A stretch of DNA of 64,000 nucleotides from Valencia hispanica. Taxonomy: Eukaryota; Chordata; Actinopteri; Cyprinodontiformes; Valenciidae. Under the pieces are notes generated by a model. The model worked only from the letters and a program-made list of their open reading frames with translations, had not been told where the DNA came from and ran no database searches. Positions within the stretch are counted from its first letter, which is position 1; every line of letters starts with the position of its first letter. Of the stretch, positions 52,954 through 62,179 are shown in pieces. The DNA is taken from contig OY747704.1 in NCBI GenBank assembly GCA_963556495.2, positions 41,217,001 through 41,281,000 on the forward strand. Reading direction: 5' to 3'. The position numbers and the translations under genes were made by a program.

Positions 52954-53012
52954 ATCAGCCTTCGAGCAGGACGTAGAGCATGGTAGCACAGATGGCCTGG
53001 GAGACTGCCAAA
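52954..53012 (+). CDS. sema6a: Semaphorin-6A-like, window exon 13 (end of PSI)
   Basis: 59-nt exon, phase 2 to 1, CCCTGCAG acceptor and GTAAGC donor. It reads SAFEQDVEHGSTDGLGDCQ after the split Lys, then the first base of an Asn codon. The (F)EQD(I/V)E.G.TDGLGDC motif ends the PSI module, its last Cys closing the disulphide set. This is a close match to the SEMA6A form TFEQDIERGNTDGLGDCH. Confidence 0.95.
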
Positions 53013-53844
53013 GTAAGCAAACCCTCTGTACTCTTATCTTTCCACCTCTTTTCCATACCTCCCTCACCACAACCACTTTTCTGCGTTAACTCCCTTCTCA
53101 CCTCTCAGCTCGCCGCTTTCCCCTTTGCTACCATCACCTTTTTCCTCTCGCGTCTTTTCCTGCCCAACAATTCTCTCTTTCAAGCCTCTTCCATCCATCT
53201 GTCTCTTTCAGCTCTTGTCCTCCTGTGTCCTTTCCCCGCTGTTTCTTCAGTCCCCAGTCAATAGAGCGCTATGTCCCATTGGGCGAACACTGGGTTACTT
53301 CTTGAGAATTTCCTCAAAAACACAAACAATTCAACAGCACGCTGAGTTTGTAGATGTGAAGATTCACAGGGACATTTTCTTGAAAGTACAAAACAAGACT
53401 ATTCTAAGCCAGCCTTTATTCTTGAAAGTTTGGCTTTTATTCTTCACACTTTGAGACAGTATATTTGATCTTTTCAGGTTCGAAGCACTGTAACTGTTAG
53501 GACTTGCAAATGTGATTCCCCCTGTTGATATTCTACTACAACTTCAAGAAGTGTTTGGTATTGAATCAAATCAGTAAATAACTCAGTAAATAAAGACTAT
53601 ATTTTCTCCTTTGCTTTAATTTGCCCATTTATGAGCTAACCCAGAGCATTGTACCTTCATCAGCCATAGAAGCCTGATAAATTCCCTTATATTGGATGGA
53701 AAGAGAATATTGAGCTGCCAGCCACCTCTGAATTACTTTAAAACTCATGGTTTTCCATCGTGTTAAAGCATATGAGCTCTCTTTTATTGCCCACAGTAAC
53801 AGGTTTCCTTTCATTTCTTTTCTTTCTTTTCTTTTTCTCTACAG
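53013..53844 (+). other. Intron between exons 13 and 14
   Basis: 832-nt GT-AG intron with a very long C/T-rich stretch (53030-53260) just after the donor, and a T-rich tract before the micro-exon acceptor. No repeats are recognised. Pyrimidine-rich blocks around micro-exons are common sites for splicing regulators such as PTB. Confidence 0.75.
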
Positions 53845-53865
53845 ATACATTCGTGGCACTGAATG
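53845..53865 (+). CDS. sema6a: Semaphorin-6A-like, window exon 14 (21-nt micro-exon)
   Basis: 21-nt exon, phase 1-1, with a strong TTTTTCTCTACAG acceptor and a GTAAGT donor. With the split Asn it reads NTFVALN and the first base of the next codon. Mammalian SEMA6A has NSFVALN in the same position just after GLGDCH, which supports it as a true exon despite its size. It begins the extracellular stalk between the PSI module and the membrane. Confidence 0.9.
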
Positions 53866-54077
53866 GTAAGTGTCTCTCATCTCATTGGCAATCAGGCTAA
53901 AGTTTGAAGCTCCATCCTTTCCCCCCCGTAAATCTTTAACTTCAACCACACCTCTTCATCAGCTCGGTCATTCATCCCCTCTCAGGCAAATGAAAACTCC
54001 TCCCATGTGTGTAAAGACAGATTACTAATGATTCCAGGTTTTAACTGAATTGATTTCATTCCTTTTCTTTTTGATAG

Positions 54078-54098
54078 ACATCCCTTCTGGTTATGAAG
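54078..54098 (+). CDS. sema6a: Semaphorin-6A-like, window exon 15 (21-nt micro-exon, probable cassette)
   Basis: 21-nt exon, phase 1-1, CTTTTTGATAG acceptor and GTAATG donor, 212 nt after exon 14. It adds DIPSGYE. Skipping it joins exon 14 directly to exon 16 as VALNGHHHHH, which parallels the VALNGHSSS of the common mammalian SEMA6A form. I recall an alternative mammalian form with an insert starting DIS at this junction. So this is probably an alternatively spliced cassette. The frame stays open past the donor, and a weaker donor (GTGTTT after 54143) would also keep phase 1. Confidence 0.72.
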
Positions 54099-54544
54099 GT
54101 AATGAAAGTCGGCCACTTCCACCTTCTGATGTAGCTCCTTTTGGTGTTTATAGAAAAGGTGGAAGAGATTGAAATCTTTCATCTTTGATACTGATTCCTT
54201 TAGTTTATTAGACCATTTTTTCCTTCACTCTTTGTTTTTCCAGCTCCATCCTCCTCCTTCGCTTGTGCTGTAGCATTGATTAGTCATGACCTTTGCTTTG
54301 TTAATTGGATGGATCTGGTTGTCGGCAGTTAAGGGCTTTGATAGTGAGGAAGTTCCTCGCTGTGAGCATTAGACGGGTGTCGATAGAGAGAGCAAGACGT
54401 TAACCTGGCCAGTTGAGAGCCCACGAAACAATTTCCCACAAGTTTTATTCAGATTTATGGTCTCCTTATCAATCACGGTATGTCAGAGTTCCTACACTGT
54501 CTAAATAAGTATGGTAAAAATATTTGCATTTCCAGATTTTATTG

Positions 54545-55012
54545 TCTTAAGCCATCTATCCGTTTATCAGCCCATCCATCAAATGGTTTATCTATCTGTC
54601 CATTGATGCATCTACCCATCCATTTATGCATTTACCCATCCATTTTTCCATCCATCTGTTTATCTATCCACCACCCTTATAACCATCCATCCATCTATCC
54701 ATGCCCCTATTTATCTATCCATTCGTCTCTTTATCCAAATTTTCATGGATCCATTCGCTTATTTATTCATCCATCCATCCTTTATTTTTCCGTTTGTTTA
54801 TCCATCTGTCAAACGGTTTTCAATCCATTTGTCCAGCAACCAATCCATCCATCCTTCTATCATCCATCCGTTCATCCATCTATCAGTTTAATAAACTTCC
54901 CATCCCTCCCTCCATCCATCCATCCATCCATCCATCCATCCATCCATCCATCCATCCATCCATCCATCCATCCCTCCCTCCCTCCCTCCCTCCCTCCATC
55001 CATCCATCCAAC
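54545..55012. repeat. Compound CCAT/CTAT/CCCT tetranucleotide array
   Basis: The first 350 bases are a degenerate mixture of CCAT, CTAT and TTAT words. From 54911 there is a pure (CCAT)n run to about 54972, then (CCCT)n to about 54996 and a few more CCAT units. The 188-residue and 126-residue open frames across it consist of repeated His/Pro/Ser/Ile and are not genes. Confidence 0.92.
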
Positions 55013-56429
55013 CCTAACCTCTGCAGAAAAATCTGCAGTGTATTAAAGGTTAACTTTAATACTTACAGGATAAAAAACTGAAAGAGGCTTTTGGAATTTG
55101 GACATAAAAAATGTGTGGAACCCTGATATCAGAATCATCTCTAAGTAGCTGATACTTGAAGCAAAGTCCCTCTCATCCACATGTAAACTTACAAAGATAT
55201 TCTTTATCAAATCAGAAGACAAATTAGCTCATTTTTTTGTGAATCCCTCTCTGGTGCTCTGTCTCTCTCTCTCTCTCTCTCAAACACACACATACAAACA
55301 GAGTGCCTTGCAGCTGCCAGATCAAAACGGTCAGATCCATGCAGAATGACGAGAATAGATATTTTGAAGTCTCTCCAGCAAGCCCTCTCACTCACCCCCC
55401 TGTGGCTGTATTCCCACTGTGATTTTCCCTTCTTTTTGGAGATCCAGGGTCATCCAAAAAGCATCTGGGTTGATGTGCTCTCTCTCGTAGTGTGCAATAT
55501 GCTCCCAGAGGCTTAAATATGTGTGTTTTGAGAGACAGACGTAGTTTACTGAGTCCAGACTCAGTCTCACCCATTTCCCGAAACCCTCTATCTATGTGTT
55601 TGAGGTTTATATGGAAAATAAGATAAATTATTGCAGCCTCTAAAATCTCATCTTTTTTACTCCAGACGAGACACCCTCGCCTCTCTTTAATCTGTGGAAA
55701 GAGAGGGATGTGCATTCGTTGGCAGTTTTTTCCCCTCCTGATCTCGCAAGGAGTGCAGTGTCTCTGGGCTCCCTGTATGTGTGTCATCTGCCTGAATTGC
55801 ACTTCCCCTGTTGGTGGGGGTATGAATTATAAAATAGGCCTGTCACACTAATCTCTCAGCCTTGGGCCAATAGTTAAATAAATCATTTTAATGATTGCCA
55901 CGCCACACAGAAAAGGAGGAGGCCTTGAGTGGCGTTCTGTGTGGGGGGTCTGTTGTGAGCAGTCTCCTGGCGTCGCCTCCCTGTCTTCAAACAAGAGCGT
56001 AAACACATATTGAATGTGCACTTCTCCAAACAAACACACACTCCCATGCTGTCACCTCCTCCATGGAGAGGGCTCGTCAAAAGCGGTAACTGGGGGAAGA
56101 GATCCGCAGAGCCGATGTAGATAAAAGCGGCGTTGCTCTTAATCGAGGGAGGCTGTTTTTCTCTCTTTACCGTCTGGCTTAAATACATTATGGTATATCC
56201 CATATATAGCTGGAACTAAACTGTGTAGGGAGGCTTAACTGTAAGCATGTGGGATGGTAATGTGATTGTCACGGTTCAGAAATACAGTCTAACAAAGCTT
56301 ATGCATAAATTCTGCTGATGAAAAACAATGAGAAGCTCAAGAAAGGCAAATGGAGGAAAATTTACGGTGTTAGTGATGTCTGAATGTAAACATGAGAGAG
56401 ATAAACATGATTCATCACCCACAGAAGAG

Positions 56430-57390
56430 CTCACAGTGCCTTGTAAATGTGTTTATATCCCTAGAACTGATCACATTTGTATTTTAATGGGATTTGATGT
56501 GATAGACCAACACATAGTGTAAATTGGAAGGAAAATGATACATGATTTTCCAACTTCTGGATAAAGTAAAATCTGAAAAGTGTGTCAGGCATTTCTATTC
56601 AAGCCCCTGATTCAATACACCATTCTTTACAATTACAGCTGCAGGTGTCTTGCACATTTAGGGACTAAAATCTTCCCCCATTCTTCTTAGGAAGGTAGCT
56701 TTTTTCAGTCAGATTGGATGGAGAGTACCTGTGAGCAGCAATTTTTGAACTTTTCCACAGATTTTCAGTTGAAGTTAGATATATATTTTGGCTTGGCCAT
56801 TCTAACACACAAATATGCTTAGATCTAAACCAATGGCGTCCAAAGTTGGTGCTCAAGGGCCAGTGTCCTGCATGTTCGACACATTCTGATTAAGGCATTT
56901 GAATCAGCTGTATTGGAGCAGGAACACATCTAAGACATGCATGTCAGTGTCCCTTGAGGACTGGATTCAGACGATGATCTAAACCATTCCATGTACCTTT
57001 GGATGTATGTTTAGGATCATCAAGTCTTTTGCAGCCTCTTCTAACTTTTCTTCCAGTATTGCCCTGTAGGTACTGTAACTCCATCCATTTTCTACATCAA
57101 CTCTGACCAGCTTCCCTGGACATGCTGATGTTGCCATAGCCATGCCAATTGATTCCAGTGCATTCAATTGCCTTCTGATTGCACTGAGATTTCTTGAAGG
57201 GTCTCAGAGTTCATGGTGCAGAATATAAATCTAGACCACCCTTTTTAGATTTTTATTTGTAAAAGACTTTGAAAACTATGTAATATTCCCAATTCTTAGA
57301 TATTTTGTGTTGGTTTATCACATAAAATCCAGACACAACGGAAAATGACCAGTTTAAGAGGTATGATTACTTTTGCAAGGCGCTGCATTT
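56430..57390 (-). mobile_element. Tc1-like transposon remnant with nested MITE
   Basis: Left end CAGTGCCTTGTAAATGTGTT and right end TGATTACTTTTGCAAGGCGC are degenerate inverted terminal repeats of the main Tc1 family. Between them, minus-strand text follows the transposase from the C-terminus: GCACATTTAGGGACTAAAAT, GGATGGAGAGTACCTGTGAG, CTTGGCCATTCTAACACACA, then GTTTAGGATC and GACCAGCTTCCCTGGACATG. The N-terminal half is deleted. A second repeat is inserted at 56833-56975. Confidence 0.8.
56833..56975. mobile_element. Short palindromic MITE, copy B, inserted in Tc1
   Basis: About 143 bp interrupting the Tc1 remnant. The word GATCTAAACCA occurs on both sides (56822-56832 and 56976-56986), as expected for a target duplication. 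The body (GTGCTCAAGGGCCAGTGTCC, GGAGCAGGAACACATCTAAG, CCCTTGAGGACTGGATTC) matches copy A at 31078-31275. The duplication, of about 8-11 bp, suggests a hAT-like rather than Tc1-type mobiliser. Confidence 0.75.
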
Positions 57391-57898
57391 ATGAGTTACG
57401 CTGCAAGTTTGAGAAGTTTGCTCTCCAAGTTTGAGAAGATTAGTGTTGTAGCGCTGAACATTTCACTTCAGAGCTACAAAAGTGATCAACATTTTTAAAT
57501 GAACAAAAGTATCCAAAAAAACAGCAGGGAGAAAATGTTCAGAGCTAAAGGCCCCTTTGTAGTTGAAGAGCAGTTACAGGCGGAATCCTCAACAGGACCG
57601 ATGGGGAGAAAGTTTGTCTTTTGTCCTACATATGAAAGTGAGGCACCCTGTGGTTATAGTGGAGAAATTATCATCTGACAGGCTCAGCAGACATCTGACA
57701 TGTCAATCAGAACAGGAGGGGGGTGGGGTGAGGCAGATAGAGATGCAGGGAATGACAGGAAGAGGAAACGTGTCGATCCTTAGAAACACACATGTAATTG
57801 GTAATGAGCTGCAGAGGGTCGCAAGGGAAACACCTTGTTAACCCTCGCACAGCCCAGCAGCTGTCAGAATGTGTGTTTATACATCTGAGGACTGTGTA

Positions 57899-57982
57899 GG
57901 TGTGTGCGTGCGTGCGTGTGTGTGTGTGTGTGTGTGCGTGTGTGTGTGTGTGCGTGTAGGTGTGTGTGTAGGTGTGTGTGTA
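57899..57982. repeat. GT/GC microsatellite
   Basis: About 84 bases of (GT)n with GCGT and AGGT interruptions, ending roughly 90 bases before exon 16. The Thr/His-rich frames on the minus strand here are artefacts of the repeat. Confidence 0.92.
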
Positions 57983-58072
57983 AGCAACCCAGCTGGCCTG
58001 TCTGTGCCTATGTGCACTGGAGTTTGGTCCTGATTGCTCTGAGCACGAGTTAACCTGTGCTGTGTCCGGCAG

Positions 58073-58225
58073 GCCACCACCATCACCACACCCTTTCACT
58101 TCCCACCTCGGCCCTCCCTGAGGCAGCGGAGGGGCCCCTGGGGCGGAAGGACCCCCCTATGAGTTCAGACAAAGGGGAGGACCCCTACGTGGCGGTGCCC
58201 TCTCAGACTCAACCTGAAGCTAATG
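58073..58225 (+). CDS. sema6a: Semaphorin-6A-like, window exon 16 (His-rich stalk)
   Basis: 153-nt exon, phase 1-1, GTGTCCGGCAG acceptor and GTAAGC donor. It reads (G)HHHHHTLSLPTSALPEAAE, then a charged Pro/Ser/Glu-rich segment including DPPMSSDKGEDPYVAVPSQT and QPEAN with a split Gly. The initial Gly-His matches GH(SSS) of mammalian SEMA6A; beyond that the stalk is unconserved, as usual for this region. High GC and a clean frame through 51 codons support coding. It would lie outside the membrane, just before the transmembrane exon, which is beyond the window. Confidence 0.82.
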
Positions 58226-59034
58226 GTAAGCCTTGGAACGTAACAGAAATCAGTCAGTCTGGTCCATTGTCGCCTGTGGCAACAGGCTAATGATGGGGAG
58301 GGGATGTAAAGTGGAAGGGGGGGTTTATGTAATTGAGATTTACGGCTGCCTTGCTGCTTCCAACTGCTGCGAAGTAGAGATGGTGGATGGTTTTCTCTCT
58401 AGGGGACAAATTGCCTCATACTGTGCATGAACAACCCGCCACAGAAACGTAGTAAACAAGCTAGATGACACAAGTTCACCCATGTGCACCTACACACTCG
58501 GCGCTCATTAGGATGCACACTGAAATACACACACAATGTAGGGTGGATTTATTATCTGTGGACTGTAATGTCCCATAGGAGATGTAATATCCAGACCATT
58601 AAACTACGAAAAGTAAGATGGCAAGGTATTTATTTTCTCGAGAAGATGGCCCGGTTGCCGGCTGTGCCATCCTTCGCGACACAGTGACATGACATTGAAC
58701 GCCCTTTTTTCTCCTGTGTTAACAACCTACCTAATGCTGTGCCGCCTCAAGGGCAACTCGCCGGATAAATGAGTCACAGAGAAAAGGATAGAGGAGGAGG
58801 AGGCTGGGGACGATGCATGAATCGAAGGAGGGAATTGAAAGGTCTCTGAAGGGCTGCCAGTTCATTATGATGGGACAGACAGACATATAACACACTTTAT
58901 TAAAGCAACACATAACATGTTCTTGCTACATGTTAACCCGCTTCAACATTACTAGAGATATAGACTATAAAAATTGTGTGATAATAAAATAATAATCCTT
59001 TGGACGATTATTCAAACCCACTAAAAATTCCACA

Positions 59035-60512
59035 GACTACAATCAATGCATTTTATTTGGATTTTATGTGATTGACCAACACAAGCCTACCAGATTGTTG
59101 TGAAATGGAATAGAACAGAATAATCCTTTATTGTCCCACAAAAGGGAAATTCAGCCGTAACAGCAGCAAAGTGACAGATAATAGAAGCATTTAGATTCAC
59201 ACAACAAAAGTATAAAAAGTATAAAAACAGAATTGAGAATACTATTTGTACATTAAGGACACAATTACAAAAACCAAAGAACTCTGCAGTTATTAAAAAT
59301 AAAGTTGCATACTCAGATTAGAATGTGCAACTGGGTAGGATAATTTAAAAACAGAAAATATTTACAGAATGTGCATGTGTAGTTGTGCATTAAAAAATAA
59401 ACTTCATATTTACAAGAAGTTAGCAGAATATAAACTGAGAAAAACAGATGTGCAAATAACAGCTGCAGAAATGTTAATTAAGTGAGTTAATCAGTGCAAA
59501 TTATAACCGGGGTGTAAACATTGAGTTTTTTGGAAACAGTTCTCTGCTGCAGGAAAGAAGGACCTGCAAAAATGCTCCTTCGTGCACCTAGGATGCAGCA
59601 GTCTGTCACTGAAGGAGCTTTGCAACTTAGCAACATCTTCATGCATAGGGTGGGAGACACTGTCCATCAGTGATGTTATTTTGGCCAGAGTCCTTCTGTC
59701 TCCCGCCACCTGCACTGGATTCAGGGGGCACCCCAGAACAGAGCTGGACTTTTTGATGAGCTTATCCAACCTCTTCCTCTCAGCTGCAGAAAAACTGCTG
59801 CTAAATAACATAAATAAATTGTATGTTTTTTGTTTTTTTTTTTACAAACTGTCCAGATGTGCATAATTTAATCTCAGTATAAATCCAACTGTCTTGTGAA
59901 GACCTCAGAGACTTCTTAGAGAACATTAGTGAACAAACGGCAAACAATTTGATGTTGCAGGGATGTTTAAATCAGAGTTTGGTTATAAAACAGCATACCA
60001 ACCTTTGAACATTTACTATTCAATTCATTATAAAACAAGTAGAAAGAGGAACCTATCAATACATTAATCAATACAGCAGCCAAGAGGCCCATGGTAACTC
60101 TGGAGGAGCTTCAGGCACTCACAGCTCAGGTTAAAGAGTCTTTTAAAAGGTCAACTTTGTGTGAATAATAAATCCTGCCTTGAATGAGTGGCAGAAAAAC
60201 AGTTGAAAGAAGCCATGTAAGGGACACACCAAGGCAGGGGAAGATTTAAATTGAGGCCAAAAATTGAATTTATCTGGCTTATAAGTAAAGTTAAAGTTAA
60301 GTAAAATCCAGTGAAACATGGTAGTGGAAGAATCGTGCTGTGGAGATGCTTTTCTTCAGCAGAGACAGACAATTTGGTCAGTTCATTAAAAAAATTATTT
60401 TTTTTAAGCCATGTGTCACTTTTCTTCAACTTCAGCGTCGGTCTGTCACAAAAAATCCTTCCCAATACTGACAAAAGTTCAAGAGTTATGAAAACTTGAC
60501 CAAGCACTATTG
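59035..60512 (+). mobile_element. Tc1-like transposon remnant, interrupted by a LINE
   Basis: The left part (GCATTTTATTTGGATTTTATGT, ATTGACCAACACAAGCC) is a Tc1 terminal repeat ending near 59100. The element resumes near 59850 with GCATAATTTAATCTCAGTAT and AGACTTCTTAGAGAACATTA. Degraded + strand transposase text follows: AGCAGCCAAGAGGCCCATGG, TAACTCTGGAGGAGCTTCAG, CATGGTAGTGGAAGAATCGT and GCTTTTCTTCAGCAGAGACA. The catalytic C-terminal half is deleted. The gap between the halves is filled exactly by a minus-strand LINE. Confidence 0.78.
59101..59848 (-). mobile_element. 5'-truncated LINE (CR1/L2/Rex-like) inserted in Tc1
   Basis: The minus-strand frame 59491-59811 encodes the reverse transcriptase C-terminus of a teleost non-LTR element: AERKRLDKLIKKSSSVLG, DRRTLAKITSLMDSVSHPMH and SFSDRLLHPRCTKEHFCRSF. 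The 3' UTR reads on to about 59105 and ends in the usual tail (complement of GAATAATCCTTTATTGTCCC). No YxDD catalytic part is present. The frame is open for 106 residues, suggesting a younger age than the host Tc1. Confidence 0.8.
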
Positions 60513-62179
60513 ATAATAACAACATCTAGTAATATTTCCTGGTATCTGTTAGAGGGCAGATCTTTCAATAGGGAAAATGCTGTATGTGTAGAAGCAAGAA
60601 TAAATGTAAGAAAGCAGCTGTTGAGCTCAGACTGGAAGGTTTTGTTTCACACACACAGATTTATGCCGTTTTCAGCCTTCTGGGGAGTGCATAGAACCTG
60701 AGAGAGAAAACAGGAAGCCACCTCATTCACAAGCTTATAAAAGTCTTTGAAGAATTCAACTGTTGACAAGTAGGACTGATAGGCTGATTGTTCCTATGTG
60801 GAGAAAGTACCCTCAAACAAGTTCATATGTATTTGCGAATCAGATGTGAGGATTCTCCACATGAGAGGCATAAACTAGGACTAGAGAAAAATCACACTAG
60901 TTATAAAACGTTATACTGGTTCTGCGATAGGCATTTCTGTGTTTCCTGTCTGTGGAGGAAACACAGCAGAGACAGCTGGAAGCAGCAAACGCACCAGAAG
61001 GTAGATCCAAGCACAATGGTGGCAGAGACTTCAGACAGCATGCCTACAGCCAGCATCACAACATGCTGTCACGCCTCCAGTTGCCTTTACCTGAGCAGAT
61101 GTAGAATTACTTGGCATAACAAAAGCTAAAATCCATCTCACCACCCAAATGACCTGAAAGGGTTTGGATTCATTCAAAGGGGGGATGTTGGAGTTTTATG
61201 CTCAGGTAATGGCAACATGGCTTTACATGTCAAAACAATGCTTCCTGCTGTTTTTTCTGTATGATCATTGTTGTTATTATTATATTTTATTTTTATGGGA
61301 CACTTTTGCAGCTTGTTTCACTGTTTATTGGTTCAATTTCAGCTCTGCAGACTTTTCTTTTTTCTTTTTCTCTAAAAGTCAGCTTTGATGAGATTTGCCT
61401 TTTATTTTTCTTTATGTGAGCAGTTCTTGATGTTTTTTGCATGGCTTGGTTTGAGACTACCTCTTTTTGGCTATTTATATATTCGCCTTTTTTCCCTTGT
61501 GTTGATTGCTTTGATGGTATTAAGCACAGTTTTGCCTCCATACAGCTTAACGCTCTTTCAGCATGGCAAATTGAGCACCACAGCCAACAGTACTCATTTC
61601 CCGCTCCACCCATCCTGCCTCCTCTTCCTTCCTGTCGTTTCTAAGGATCACTGGCTTCAGGTGTCAACTGTACTGTGAAAATGTAAAAGTGAAAAAAGAT
61701 ATATACATATGAGAAATGATTATAGAGTCTGAAACCAAGCAAATAAGTCATTTCATCTACATTTTAAAGGCTGAGATAAATTTATGCAGCAGAAATGAGG
61801 AATAAACATTCAGCGGCACCATCAATCTGGAGTTTATGCTTCAGCTAAAATATATTATCTCATATCCAAAGTCATTTGCAAGCTTGTTTATGATGTAAAA
61901 GAAATTAAAATTACTGCCTAAATTTTTCATTTGCTGCTGAGACAGAAATCTTATCTGCTAATGAATATTATAGTGCTGCCAATATGTATTTGTCCAACAC
62001 ACCACCGGAGTAATTAGAAATGCTGCAAAGTGATGATTCACAGACAAACGATTATATTCAGCACCCAGCAGCACTATCGTTTGGCATTCCAGTGGGGCCA
62101 CTGCAGTAACAGTGTGCTTGCTTTTGTTTCACAGTGCATTTGAGCTTTGTGTGTGTCCATCCAGACCTCCTTTCTCTTT

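Larger units (their letters stand above)
54099..58072 (+). other. Intron between exons 15 and 16
   Basis: 3974-nt GT-AG intron. It contains a compound CCAT-type array (54545-55012), a CT microsatellite near 55260-55280, a Tc1 remnant with a nested MITE (56430-57390) and a GT microsatellite (57899-57982). The stretch 55.3-56.2 kb holds GC-moderate sequence with several mid-size frames on the minus strand (to 136 residues) but no recognised family. Confidence 0.75.

Noticed and set aside
54480..55081. Open frames of 188 and 126 residues rich in His, Pro, Ser and Ile
   Set aside because: They follow the CCAT/CTAT tetranucleotide array in two frames at once; the composition comes from the repeat and no domain is visible.
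55392..55802. 136-residue minus-strand frame in intron 15
   Set aside because: No recognisable motif, overlapping competing frames, and no splice or promoter signal that I can support.
57707..58099. Minus-strand 130-residue frame with Thr/His repeats
   Set aside because: It crosses the GT microsatellite in antisense and overlaps exon 16; no domain.
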